Assembly (NCBI GenBank): GCA_021613535.1 | Contig: CP075492.1 | Coordinates: forward strand, 744,001 to 808,000 | Length of the DNA: 64,000 bases | Direction of reading: 5' to 3' | Source of the DNA: Adineta vaga | Taxonomy: Eukaryota > Rotifera | Part shown: positions 23,000 to 35,278 of the stretch, piece by piece | Layout of the letters: each line of letters starts with the position of its first letter | Numbering within the stretch: the stretch's first letter is position 1 | Program-made: the position numbers and the translations under genes | Notes under the pieces: generated by a model | What the model saw: the letters and a program-made list of their open reading frames with translations, nothing else | The model's database searches: none | Told to the model about the DNA's origin: nothing

Positions 23000-23455
23000 A
23001 AAATTAAATAAAAATAAATAGTGGTGTTTAATGAGTTGATCGAGATGTAAGATAATCCTGTAAAGATAGCAGATAGATTGCACAGATAGAACACATATTA
23101 GAAATGATGCAGCATAACAATGGTGAATTATTTATTTTTAAAATCGTTTATAACCACGATCTGAATATATCGCGGTTTCAGGCGGTAAAATAAACCTAAT
23201 AAAAGGTCTAACTTTTGCGGTGCAATTAAACCGTTAAGATGAATGTTTTTCTGCATCATGATTTACTGCGATTTTGATCAGAAAACTTTTCCGTGGGATA
23301 ATTTGAATGTTTGATATTGGGTCGAATGATAAGTTAGTCAGTTCGTATTTCAGTTTGTTACATATTTTAAATTTCTTCGTTGAGTTTTGTTCATTCATTT
23401 GTATGTTTTCTTTTGGTCAATTATTCTCCTCTATATATAACTAGGTAACTATCTA

Positions 23456-23477
23456 TATCCACACCCACACCCTTCTC
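23456..23477. repeat. Telomere-like tract before the FN3/Ig remnants
   Basis: ATCCACACCCACACCCTTC lies a few bases before the first codon of the next gene fragment. Two and a half telomere-like units; no convincing partner arm. Confidence 0.5.
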
Positions 23478-23480
23478 GAT

Positions 23481-24215
23481 ATGTATAATTATTATTATAA
23501 TAAAACCAATTATAACGCATCGAAAAATTATGAAAATAACACTACATGGTTTAAGGACCATAGTATTTTAGCGAAAATTCGTCAAAATTTACGACACTTT
23601 ATAGAATTTGCAAGAGCAAACAACGTTAAAAATGGAAGAATAAAATTTATTGTTGGTGAAGCATATCCAATTGACGGTGTCAAAAGCACTGACCTTATTC
23701 TATATGATGATGGTTCAGAAAAGATAGACTTTATTATACCAAGTAAACCAAATGTACCATAATCGAAAGCTATTGGAGAGAATAATGGCACGCTGAAGTG
23801 GACAGATGAAGTTAGTGGAAACGAAGAGATAACTCAATACAAAGTAATGTATAAAAGATACAAGTGAACAAAAAGAAGAATGGAATGAAGTTTATACAAA
23901 TGCGTTTAACTCATTTGTTTTTATCTAGTTTCACTCGCATAAAATAAAACGCAACGTGATGTCATAGTATTACGTAAACAAAATGCTCAAATTGTGCTTG
24001 ATATGAACGATTTACAATTATTAAATATAACTTGGCATTTTAATGGAATTCCTGTGGTATCCTCAAAAAAATATCAGATGAAATCCAAAATCATTCTTAA
24101 TATAAATAACACATTTTTTAATGATTCTGGGATATATAGTGCTATCATTTCGAATGGTGTCCAAAAATTTCAAGTTCCTATCAAATTAATCGTCAGAGGT
24201 AAGAAGAAAACGTCT
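23481..24215 (+). pseudogene. Fibronectin-III / Ig-like domain gene remnants
   Basis: The first piece (23481-23760) encodes an unrecognised segment (SILAKIRQNLRHFIEFAR, FIVGEAYPIDGVKSTDLILY). After a TAA at 23760 the frame continues as a fibronectin type III-like strand set (GTLKWTDEVSGNEEITQYKV). It then slips by one base in an A4 run near 23853 into KEEWNEVYTNAFNSFVF. A second piece (about 23950-24195) is an Ig I-set-like domain (LLNITWHFNGIPVVSS, FFNDSGIYSAIISNG) ending at a GTAAG donor. No matching downstream exon was found. These look like pieces of a modular extracellular or titin-like gene, now broken. A telomere-like tract abuts the 5' end. Confidence 0.5.
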
Positions 24216-24750
24216 ATCTATGATTTGTATAACATATAAAGAGAAACTAGTTTGTTCAAAAGAGAGTTTACAGCACTAATTAAAACTTTAGATATATAGA
24301 TAGATGTGACTGTTCTTTTCATTTTACATTCGTCCTAAACATTCATACCGACATCATTAAGATAGATTTTAAACTCATTAGAATACAGCAGTAGAAGTTT
24401 ATTTAAATTGTGCATCTATTACACTGTTATACTTTTGTCACACTGATGTGAGTTATCTTTCCGAAACTTAAAAATCAATTTTTCTTGTTATCGATTCAAT
24501 ATTTTATAAAATTACATCAAATTGAAACTGTAATAATTTTTAAAAATTCCTTAGAAATTTTTGCATCTTGAAGTCATTCGATTGATTCTATATAAAGCAC
24601 TGACTAACTGTTGAGTTCATTATTCAAATATAGATATTTCTAAATATAATCAATTGTCAGGAGAAGTTTATCAAATGAATGAATTACATGATAGTGAAAA
24701 ATAACAACTAATGTCTTGATATCAAGTTCATAGAGTTCTCTTCGATTTTA

Positions 24751-25665
24751 GAACAACTAAAATGGAAACAACGTGCAACAACTGTTACAGGAGGAAACGG
24801 GAAAGGACAGCAATTAAAGCAACTGTTCTATCCTCAAGACATCTTTGTTGATAATGATCGAAATATTTATATTGCTGATACTAATAATCATCGTATTGTT
24901 CAATGGAAATCAGGTGCAATGAGAGGAAAAGTAATTGCAGGTGAAAATAAGAAAGGAAACCGCATTGATCAACTCAATCAACCAAAAAATATTTGTAATA
25001 ACAAACAAGACAAATCGTTGATCGTTGCTGATAGCAAAAACCGACGAATAATTCGATAGTCAATTGGAAATTCCGGAAGAAAACAAATTATTGGTAAGAA
25101 TATCGATTGTTCGGATGTAGCAATCGATAAAGACGGATCAATTTATGTTTCTGATTATAAAAGTAATGAAGTCAAACGATGAAAGAAAGGAGAAACACAA
25201 GAAACGATTGTTGCAAGGAAAAAGCAACTCTATTATCCTGGTGAGTTGTTCGTCAATAATGATTATTCGATTTATGTGTCAGATACGATGAATAATCGTG
25301 TAATGAAATGGTTGAAAGGTGCAAAAGAAGGACTGGTTGTGGCTGGAGGAAATGGTCAAGGAAATCAACTTAATCAATTGTATTATCCTCGTGGAATTAT
25401 CGTGGATGATTTAAATCATATTTATGTTGCAGATTTTGGCAATAATAGAGTGATGCGTTGGTGTGAAGGATATAAACAAGGTGAAATTGTTGTTGGTGGA
25501 AATGGATTTGGAAATCGATCAAACCAACTGCTTGGTCCCTGTGGTTTATCTTTTGACTTTGAAAGAAATCTTTACGTTGTCGATTCTTTTAATCATCGAG
25601 TTCAAAAATTTGCAATCGATTCCAATTACAAACCTTTTCTTGAATGGGGTAAGGGGCGAAGATAA
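24751..25665 (+). pseudogene. NHL-repeat (beta-propeller) protein with two nonsense codons
   Basis: After a splice-acceptor-like CGATTTTAG the frame runs 305 codons as five to six NHL repeats. Each repeat shows the pattern DxxxNIYIADTNNHRIVQW followed by a glycine-rich GGNGxGN turn, the signature of a six-bladed propeller. The frame is broken by TAG (25057-25059) in RRIIR-stop-SIGN and TGA (25180-25182) in NEVKR-stop-KKGE. Intact repeats of the same protein have Trp at exactly that position (RIVQW, NRVMKW, NRVMRW). Both stops are therefore TGG with one G changed to A. The 5' signal and extracellular exons are missing or lie in the broken region upstream. Confidence 0.8.
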
Positions 25666-25975
25666 AGGTGAGTGTGAATGTAGGTTAAGTCGTCGTTATC
25701 GTCTTCGGTTACATGCACACGATACGCACCATTATTCTCATTCATAATCACAACTTCTAAATTCCTTTTATAGTAAGTTATTAGATATTACTTAGTTTGA
25801 ATATATTTATTTACTAATGATTATAAAGTGTAATCTTTGAATGAAAATTTTTTAAGCTATTATCGTTGTGTCACATTTTAAGGGATGACTATCATTTGCC
25901 CAAAACATCAATATATTCGTAATTGTATCGAATATCTCGTATGAAAATATAGTACCTATCCTACATTCTTTCACC

Positions 25976-26308
25976 AACGTTCATTCCATATACGTGTTAC
26001 TGGAACATAAAACAGATTTTACATTACAATTCAATATATTGTCGAAATTAAAGGGTATTTTTACTGATATAACATCAATGACTGAAACTATCAAACAAGA
26101 TTTTCAACGATTTGACGAAGAATTCATTCTAGTCAGTTTCATGTCGACAAATGATCTATCAACAAATCAGAACTTGAAACAACTCGATCCATTGTTTATG
26201 TATACGACAATACTAAAAGAAATTTTATTCAAAGTTGACTATGGTGTAAAAGTTGTAAAAGAATTTGCCGATTTTTGTCGAGAAAATATGTTAAGGAATA
26301 AAAAATAA
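25976..26308 (+). pseudogene. Fragment resembling the N-terminal region of ART/TPR-family proteins
   Basis: The open frame reads YVLLEHKTDFTLQF, KLKGIFTDITSMTETIKQDF, LKQLDPLFMYTTILKEIL, then a normal stop. The motif GIFTDI and the segment QLDPxFMYTxxLKEIL resemble the region N-terminal to the ADP-ribosyltransferase domain in the expanded bdelloid ART/TPR family, as in the gene at 62680. No start codon and no catalytic part are present. Assignment is from recognised pattern, not alignment. Confidence 0.4.
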
Positions 26309-26912
26309 ATGAAATAATAATTGATAGAATTTTTCCTATGCATCGTAATATATTGTTAATACCTATAAATAAGTGAGATAATATTGATTTTGTAATAGAT
26401 CTTATTAAGACAATTTTAATCATTAAACGATCAACTCATATTCGTGATTCTATGGTTCCTATACACATAAGAAATATTATTTCAAAATGAATGTATTCTG
26501 TTCTTATAATGATAAGAAGATTGTTATCATTGTTTTCATCATCAACATGCAATGGGAATGTGACGTATAGGAATATTTACATCACAATAAAGAACACAAA
26601 ATAAAATAAAACTGTGTGACAATTTAGTTACAGACTTCTGATCGTTTAATACATTTTCTATGTCGAAATTACATGGTAACATTATTTTGATCTTGATAAA
26701 CTCTTCGAATACTTGATATGAAGCTCAATTATATGGCGCTCTTTTTATCAATAGGCGAGTCACAATGATATGTGTTCTTTTTATTCTAGCTCTTTTGACA
26801 GTGCAGATATGAGTATTTCTTATCCATCTTTCAATTCAGTTGACACAGTTTTTTGAAAAATACTATGCACATTGACTCATGAAATATAGGTTATTTCGTT
26901 TTGGAGATTTTG
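26309..26912. other. Intergenic up to an assembly gap
   Basis: AT-rich, with no gene seen on either strand. This matters because the 7TM part of the receptor gene to the right should lie here if the contigs joined by the gap were truly adjacent. Confidence 0.4.
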
Positions 26913-26935
26913 NNNNNNNNNNNNNNNNNNNNNNN
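26913..26935. other. Assembly gap (23 N)
   Basis: A run of 23 unknown bases interrupts the receptor gene on the minus strand. Open frames drawn through it (26879-27061 plus and the last residues of the minus frame) are artefacts. Confidence 0.98.
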
Positions 26936-29900
26936 ATATGGACATCGATTGCTTTGATCAATTTGGGTTCTAAGATTGGTGACGTTCTTCTTCAGAAGAG
27001 CTCCAAGATAATAATTCGAGGTATACTTTTGATAATAGATTTCAATGAGGATAAAGGTTGATAAATAATCATGATTCTGATGATAAACATGAAGAATTTG
27101 ATTTAATTTGATATTTTTATATAAAAATCGGTTCTCAACGGACAACACTTGTGAAGTAACACTTTCCAGGTTAAAAAAATGAACAAATACATTGACTAAT
27201 TCTAATTTGGAACTTGTCAAAGAAGATAATTCAATCTGAACTTCACCATTTCTTCGTTCACAATAGATTCCCCAAAAAGCATTTGGACATATACATTCGA
27301 ATTTCCTCGACTGACGCTCATCCGATGGTAAACATGTTCCACCATTTTCACATTTGATATCACGACATGGATTAAATAAAACTCGACATTCATTTCCCAT
27401 TCGTGCTAACGGACAAACACAATATCCATCGATGCATTTACCACCTGCAACACAGGAGCAATTGATTCGATTATGACAAAATTTACCAGACCAATTTTCA
27501 TTACATTGACAATATTCTTTATAAGGAGAATTGAGGTACCTTCGACAAATACCATGGATACAATTCAATGTTTGACATGTTCGAGAATCTTCCAGCATCA
27601 AATGTAGGACAAGTCGATTGACTGGTAAAAAAGAAAAAGGGACATTAAATAACCAGGATGCTTTCTCTTGAACACTGAATGTACTAATTAAAAAGGTATC
27701 GAACCGAACAGACCAATTTCCTTGTTTCTTCGGTGGTGGTTGCGGATAATTTAAATAAAACATTTGTTTCACCAAAGGTTCATGAAGAATTCGTTCATAA
27801 TCAAACACTTTATCGTCTAAGATTAAACGGGCAAGTATCAGAAGAAAACTATTTTTACTTCCATATCTGGATAAACTAATCGGTATATCGATTTTCACCG
27901 TGATTAGAACTCGTTCGGATTGATATTGACATCTTACACCGTAATAACTCGGTGGACATAAACATTTTTTATTGGAGAAGCGGTATTGAACAATAATTCC
28001 ACGATTGCAAAACCAGTTGTCAATTATCTTTTGTTTTCGTTTGGAAATTTTCTTGATCGCTAGTATTGGATTCGAATGAGCATCATTTATCATTGCAATT
28101 TTAGGTGAATTCATATTAAGTAATGGATATTCTTCAATGTTTTTCAAAGAAAATTGTCGATCTAGCTGATATTGTAAATCACAAAACCATTCATCTTCTC
28201 CATCTGGTTGACAATCAATTATTTTATCACATTGTTTTAAGATTCTTGGAAGACATGTACCATTCTTGCAAGGAAATTCATCTAGAGCACAGGATGAATT
28301 CATTGCCCACGGACATATTATCTCATCATCGAAATGAGGACATTCCTGGTTTTTATTACATATATGCAGTACTCTCACACATTTGCCAGAGCGACACTGG
28401 AAAGGATGGCTCGGATCTTTCGCACATCCCACTTTTCTTTCATCTGTTGCGCCTAAACAATCGATCACTCCATCCCCTGCACGTTCTGCTGCTAAACAAC
28501 CAATAGTTCCCTTCTGATCTCCACAGTAATGTTCATTATGCTGACATTTGAAAACCGTTTGACTTAAGTAATATGGGAGATCATTGAGACAATTCAGTTC
28601 ATCGGTTCCATTATTCCAATCCCAAATGTCATCGCATTTCCTAATCGACCATTCTTCACAGTTTGTTTCATCTGTTTCATTATCAACAAGAGGATTAACA
28701 TAATTAATTCCATTACAATTTTCTCGAAATACATTATATATCAATGGAGTGGCAGTACCTCGCAAAAACTGACAAGCAACATCCGATGGTTTGCGACATT
28801 TTCCAACATATAGCTGATAAGATTTATCACGACAATAATTCTCGTTATTAGTCACCTTGTCAGAATTCTTGTCATAATCCGCAATTAAAGTCCGTACCAT
28901 CCATTGATTACCTGTTTTACATTTAAAACGATCTGTTAAATTCAGAGATGTCATGATTAATGAAGTGATCTGATCACTTTCATCTTCTCCATAATAACAA
29001 TCAGTAATAGAATCTTTCACTCGATGTTTCGAAATCAATCGTTGGGATTCATTACAGTAGAATAATCTTTGGTCGTCAGTGAACCGATCAGAAAAAGAGA
29101 AGGTTTTTTGCCAATAAAAAATATAATTCGACCGATCGGGAATTGTTTCTCTTTCCACACACGTTTCATTCATGAAACAAATATGAGTTGGTTCCCACCA
29201 TTCAGCAGCATTGTTCTTGTTTTTATCATACAGAAACTTAACAAATGGAGAAAAAAACTTCATTTCATGTTGAAAATAAAATAACGAAGGACAATATTGG
29301 TTGAAATAGTTCACACATTTCTTCTTCCTTCGGTTGTCTTCATTACATAAACATTGGGATTTACGATAATCAAAATAATCAAAAAGAGAATTCTCCGACA
29401 CACATAACATTAAAAACCAGCATTCAAAACTGATATTATTATTATGTGCGGATGAAAATGACAAGAGAAGGCTTCGACGATAAAATGAATCACGACCGTT
29501 GGCACATTCAGGATCAGAAAAATCAAGTAAACTATGTTGTCCATCGCCACATTGAAACAAAGTCCAACGCGATTGACTAAAATCACATATAATCAATGTC
29601 GAATGATAACATCCGAATAATTCACTTTCAATCTCATCAATATCATATTCTTCATCAGTTATATCTCCACAATCATAACTTAAATCAATCAAAAATGTTT
29701 GTGGAATACACATTCCATTTAAACAACGATATTCGTTTTCTTCGCATTGATTTAGATCAATTAAAAGACAATCCTCGAATTCATCTTCACCATTTCCACA
29801 GTCAATAAATCCGTCACAAACTTGTCGCCAATCAAGACAAATTGTTGAATCACATCGAATACCTTTATAACATGTCAACAAATCTTCATCATCTAAGATT

Positions 29901-30373
29901 TCGAAAGTAGATGATAATTTCTCCGTTTTCTTGAATTGTTTGAAAATTATTTCATCAAATGTTGTATCAGAAGAAGTTTTACGAAATGAATATGAACAAT
30001 CTTTACCAAAGAAATTCCCCAGATCTGAACAATTACAAAACAAATCATTTTTCATTGATAGCTCATTTTCGGCCAGATATTTCTCGTAATTATTAATTGT
30101 ATCAATAGGAGCATTCCATTTGAACAGATTTTCTCCGGATATGTGTTTCAATTTTAATTCTTCAAATGTAAATTTCACATTTTCATTACATTCATACTGA
30201 TTTATAATAGCATCATTTCCATCTAGACAATAACGAGTTAATATCCATTCATTGATCTGAGTATTAATTGTATTTGAATATAAACAATCTCGATATAATA
30301 TATCGGTATTATACAGGCGAAATGATCCATTTATTTGTAATACAGTATGTAACAGGAAAATATATTTTAGCAT
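26936..30373 (-). CDS. LDLa/EGF-repeat receptor, intronless paralogue, 3' end lost at gap
   Basis: One uninterrupted frame of about 1,145 residues from an ATG at 30373, with a signal peptide (MLKYIFLLHTVLQINGS). It has the same module order as the receptor at 4415-12432: an N-terminal region ending LFKWNAPIDTINNYE (compare LFEWYAPFDVIEEYE), the LDLa module ICLDWRQVCDGFIDCGNGEDE, more LDLa modules, and EGF modules (CQCNENWSGKFC, CICPNAFWGIYCE). It stops at DQSNRCPY, just before the region where the paralogue has its last Cys-rich module and 7TM domain. The other gene has introns in the first LDLa module and a later one; this copy has none. It is truncated by the assembly gap, not necessarily in the genome. 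Confidence 0.8.
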
Positions 30374-31700
30374 TGTGTTTCACTGAGGAGTTTTTTTCTA
30401 TACTCACTAGCTATATATAATCTAATCAACATACACGATTTTATTCATTCTTGTCGGCACGTTTAACAGATACATAGAAGAAATGTTTTATTGAATCTTC
30501 TATGTCATGCATGGATTTAATATGGTTAGAAAAAGTAAATCCGATGTAAATATTTCCTATGAATGTTAATACGTAAAAGTCAGGAAAAGAAATATATGGC
30601 ATCATATCTGATCATTTCTCGAATTTATGTTTGAATGCACAGGCATCTGTTTTAAATCATATATTTTAGTTGGAGAAAAACTTTCTTCATCAGACAAATT
30701 GAGCACAACAGTTAAAACATCTTGATGGCATGGGGTAGTTGGTAATTGAGAGAGAAGGTATCGAAAGCAACACTCACATGTACACACTCTCCCTCAAAAT
30801 GGACAATTTTCAAGTGGCTCTGGTGATTCCCAATGATTGCGTTATTGCAATCAGGCTTTCCTTCCTTGACTTTGTTACATACATGAATTGAACTGGTAGA
30901 AATTTTCTAATCTCCAGCATAACATTATCCTCTTTCTATTAGTGTCATTGGTTGTTACTACATGACACTACCGTTTTCACACATATCTATATACATACAT
31001 ATACAGTAGAACCTCGTTTGTCTGAACACCGTTGGTTCCTACGAAAATGTTCGCTATAACGAGATGATCATATTGGAGGATGTTCAACAAAAATAAATCT
31101 AAACACAATTTTGATTATGCTCTATGCTTTATCATTATTACTTTCTTCGTTTTATTGTATAAATTATCATTGATTATCACAAAACACTTTGTTGATACGG
31201 CTGATTTATAGAGCGAATGAACATTTTCTTCAAGTACGCCGAAAATACTCACGTATGTGTAACAACAATTGTGTATACATCAATCAATCTTTCCAATACA
31301 GATACACGACTCATGCATATACCATAATCTTCTCTTTCTTGTTCATTGCATCAACTCATATCTTCTCATAGCACGTGCATCTTCAACATTTCTTCTAATG
31401 ATTCTTTTTCTCTCTCTCTGATCTCGCTTGACCGATTCGCTCAAAAAGAAAAGAGAGACAACGAATATAAAAGGAAATTTTTTGTTGAAATAAAAGGCAG
31501 ATCGAATCTCCTTGAGCAAAGCTTGTCATTACAATATGGTTGACCTCTTGTTGCCGTAATCGATAGGCAGGTATTGAAAGAATTTCTCTCATTGTCCCTC
31601 TTTATTCTCTATATGCTTCTATAGTTATTTATGTAAAGTCACTTGCTGCTTATACAGTCTACTGATAAGTCGCATTTTCGTCCTTCTCGTCTATTGTTTA
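30374..31700. other. Intergenic with a pogo/Tigger-like single end
   Basis: No gene is supported. CAGTAGAACCTCGTTTG, starting near 31004, followed by TCTGAACACC and later CGCTATAACGAG, resembles one terminal repeat of a Tigger/pogo-like element; the partner end was not found. CACTCTCCCTCAAAATGG near 30783 is a degenerate telomere-like boundary. Confidence 0.4.
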
Positions 31701-31704
31701 CTTT

Positions 31705-31785
31705 GAGGGTGTGGGTGTGGGTGGGGTGTAGGTAGGTGCTACATCTATCTAAAACCCACACCCACACCCACACCCACACCCTCAA
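31705..31785. repeat. Large telomere-like inverted repeat with G4 and i-motif potential
   Basis: The G-rich arm (31705-31735, GAGGGTGTGGGTGTGGGTGG core) has four or more runs of at least three G. It faces a C-rich arm (31754-31785) with five CCC runs and the family end ACCCTCAA. The same strand can form a hairpin between arms, or a G-quadruplex in one and an i-motif in the other. It is the largest telomere-like unit in the window. Confidence 0.8.
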
Positions 31786-31885
31786 TAAATCTGATGGTTC
31801 TCAAGAAATATCGAATGACAGAAAGAACAAGAGTTTTATTCTGAGCTGGATTAATCGACGTATTTTCAGATGAGATTCTAAGTAA

Positions 31886-32440
31886 AGTGAAGAAAGAATT
31901 GAACAAATGAATAGACCAACAGGTGTTATCTTTGACAAAGAAAATAATTCACTGATCGTTGCTGATATAGGGAACAGACGAGTGTTTCGTTGGTCGTTGA
32001 AGAAAGCTCAACGAGAAATTCTCATTGAAAATTTCGGGTCCTACAGCTTAGCAAAAGATCAGTATGGATTTCTTTATGCTTCATATTCTAAGAACGATGA
32101 AGTAAGAAAATGGAAAATTGGAGAAGAAACGGATAAAGAAGGTATTTTAGTAGCTGGAGGAAATGCACAAGGAGATAATCTAAATCAATTGTATAATCCT
32201 GTGGGATTGATTGTTGATCCTTTAGGTCGCCAAATTTATATTGCAGATTATGGAAATGATCGAATAATGCGTTGGTGTGATGGAGATAAAGAAGGTAAAA
32301 TAGTTGTTGGTGGAAATGAGAAAGGAGATGCGCCAAATCAATTAAGTTGCCCTATTGGTTTATCATTGGATTTTGAAGGAAATCTTTATGTTGTTGATCA
32401 TGAAAATCATCGAATCCAACGATTTTATGTAATTTCTTAA
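31886..32440 (+). pseudogene. NHL-repeat protein, C-terminal fragment
   Basis: The frame opens just after a TAA at 31883 and encodes about three and a half NHL repeats. Examples are SLIVADIGNRRVFRWSL and IYIADYGNDRIMRWCDG, each with a GGN-GxGxxxNQL turn, ending NHRIQRFYVIS and a stop. The Trp codons that are stops in the other NHL gene are intact here. The first repeat is cut, and the large telomere-like inverted repeat lies about 100 bases upstream, so the fragment is N-terminally truncated. A TTTTCAG acceptor at about 31864-31870 might allow splicing from a lost exon. Confidence 0.6.
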
Positions 32441-32855
32441 TTGAAACTTTTTTTTCTTTTAGTTCAGAAATAAAATTTCCTTTAATCTCATTGAAGAATA
32501 CAAATCAAAGAGATCATAAATAAATGGAAGATCATCAATCAATTGTCCACAACCAATAATCTGTTAACAAATATTTTCCCTATATAACATAATTTATCCG
32601 AATTCAAAGATCAAAACATGGTAAATCTTGAGAATGAAGGTGTGAGCATCAATTCTAGTCACATACTCTCACTCTATGTGTTGATAAGATAGGTTTATTT
32701 AATTTTCAAACATTCTCAAGAAATAAAAATAAATAGTGTGATGAATTTTTTTCTGCTTTTATCAGGTACCTAATTTAGCCTTGACAAACATGAGTTTATC
32801 ATATATTATTTATATTCTATCTATTTTTTTTCAACAAGAATATAATAAACAGAGC

Positions 32856-34627
32856 ATGAAAATATTAACTATTATGCAGTTGATTCCTCTTCTTCCTATT
32901 CTGATTCTTCAAAGCATGTTAAAACAATTTTCAATGTAAGAAAAATTTTGTTGAGTTTCCTAGCCGATGGATTGCCTCGTTTTGCCAATTATTTTCAAGA
33001 TCATATGGTGTTACAACGAGGTCCACAACGAGCTGTAGTTTGGAGTTTTAGTGATTCCAATGAATTAACAAATTTAAAAATCGGAGAGAAAGTGTATGAA
33101 ACTGTTGGTCGATGAGAACCAACAAATGATTTTGCTGAAAGTACATGGTCAGTTACACTTGATCCTGTTTATGATGAAGGACCTTATGATATTCAAGTAT
33201 CTCAACCATTAATAAATGGAACACTTGTAACAATAACTATTCGTGATGTTCTTTTTGGTGATGTTTGGCTTTGTTCAGGACAATCAAATATGCAAATGAC
33301 AGTTAGAGAGATTTTTAATGCAACAACAGAAATGGCAAATGCAGGAAAATATCCAAAAATACGTTTATTTACTAATGCGCGTACACCATCATCGACACCT
33401 GTCGAAGAATCAATACAAATTATTCAAAACTGGTCAATCGCTTCATCTTCAAGTATTGGTAGTTATGGATGGAGTTATTTTTCAGCTGTTTGTTGGCTTT
33501 ATGGTCGAATGATTCATGAAGCATTAGATGGAAGACCAATTGGACTCATTGCATCAAGTTATGGTGGTACACCAATTGAATTATGGATGCCATGAGATGC
33601 TTTTCTTAAATGTTACTCGCCATCGTAAGTGGGAAATAATCTTTTAAAATAATTCTTCGGATAAATATAACGAATAGACTTAAGTCAAAGAGAATGACTG
33701 ATCCAATGACAAATTCAAGTTTATATAATGGAATGATTCATCAATTTACACGAATGGTTATTTATGGTGTTATTTGGTATCAAGGTGAATCAAATAGTGG
33801 AAGAAATAATGATAAATATGTTTGTACATTTACAAATTTAGTTCAATCATGGAGACAAATATGGAATCTACGAACAAATGGTATAACAAATATTCAATTT
33901 CCATTTGGTTTTGTTCAAGTAAGAAATATTTTCTCTATATAGAATTGTTAAAAATTCCAATTTTAGTTATCAACAAATTCCAATACAACAACATTTTATG
34001 GTTTTCCATGGATACGTTGGCGTCAAACATTTGAAATTGGTTATGTACCAAAATAATGTTGTTCCAAATGTATTTATGGCTGTTGCTTTAGATTTACGTG
34101 ATGATCCTTTTGAGTAAATATTTCATTTGAATTTTTATTGAATTTAACAAAAACAAAATTTCAGTGTTCATCCTCGAACAAAGCATGATGTTGGTTATCG
34201 TTTATCACGAGAAGGTTTAGCGGTTGCTTATGGTCAAAAAGTCGAATATCAAGGTCCAATTGTATCAAATGTTAATTATCAAACTGATACAAATACGCAG
34301 TTACTTCTATTGAAGTACGAAACAGAAATGGATTTCAAGTAAAAATTTCATTTTTTTCCTTAAATGTTAAATGAGTTTACACGTTATTTTTTTGAGGTTT
34401 GTTGTCAAGGTGCTCAATGTCGAAGTAATACTATATGGTTGTCTGCAAATATTACTAGTAATAATGCATTGAGTGTCACAATAAAAGCACCAGATGTATG
34501 TAATGGAAAATTACTCTATGGTATTCGTTATCTTTGGTTAGAAACATCATGTCCATTTAAACAAGCAGCTATTTATAGTTCAACAGATTCAAATTTACCT
34601 TCACCACCCTATTACAAAGTTTTATAA
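32856..34627 (+). pseudogene. Sialate O-acetylesterase (SIAE-like), multi-exon, broken
   Basis: SGNH-type esterase that would remove O-acetyl groups from sialic acids in the secretory or lysosomal route. A hydrophobic start (MKILTIMQLIPLLPILIL) precedes LPRFANYFQDHMVLQRG and the nucleophile block DVWLCSGQSNMQM (Ser in GQSN). GVIWYQGESNSG is the family block II. HPRTKHDVGYRLSR carries the catalytic His. Short introns separate the pieces (for example GTAAGT at about 33626, GTAAG at about 33920). Lesions: TGA at about 33114 (VGR-stop-EPTN), TGA at 33595 (LWMP-stop-DAFLKC) and one extra A in an A4 run near 34052, after GYVP. All catalytic motifs survive, so inactivation is recent or partly artefactual. 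Confidence 0.75.
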
Positions 34628-35278
34628 ATCTGTTTTTTTTACTTTATTCAAGCTCGACAAAATACAATATAAGACAAAGAAAAGTTTTCCTATAAAGTTG
34701 TTGAAACTTAATTCGTACTTCTTTTTCAATATTTCATGTACTCTGCCTTGCATCACAATAAAAAATAACAATCTTCTGCGTACAACTGTAACATATAGTC
34801 GTTACAAAATAGAAAGCATAATTAGTATGAGTATAGTTAAATACAATAATAAAACCTATGTTCACCCTTATCTTTAAAAATTTAAAAAAAAAATTTCACA
34901 ATTCCTTCGATAATTTTTTGAGTCTCGGGACATCCCTGACAGTTTATATGAAGAAAAATAATCTATATATTAGGAAAACTTGTAAATGGGCTTTTAGAAC
35001 ATTCAAAAAATGCTTTTTTAAAACTAATTGATTTCTTATTATTCTGTCTAGAACTTTCGAATCTAATGTGCATCAAAAAACAACATTAGTTTTTCATCTA
35101 ATTATCCTCGCACGAATAATTAGAATTTTTTCAGTGAGATATTTATTTTTAAATCAATTAAGCTTTTACTCTGCTTCTAACTCTATTGTTATTTTAATCT
35201 GTGTCTCGCTTAGAAAAAGTCACCTTATCAGTCAACATTAGTTTTTCTTGAAAATCGAAAAAAAAGAGTAACATTACA
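34628..35278. other. Intergenic, nothing recognised
   Basis: AT-rich, with no feature supported. It probably holds the promoter of the GPCR at 35279. Confidence 0.35.
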
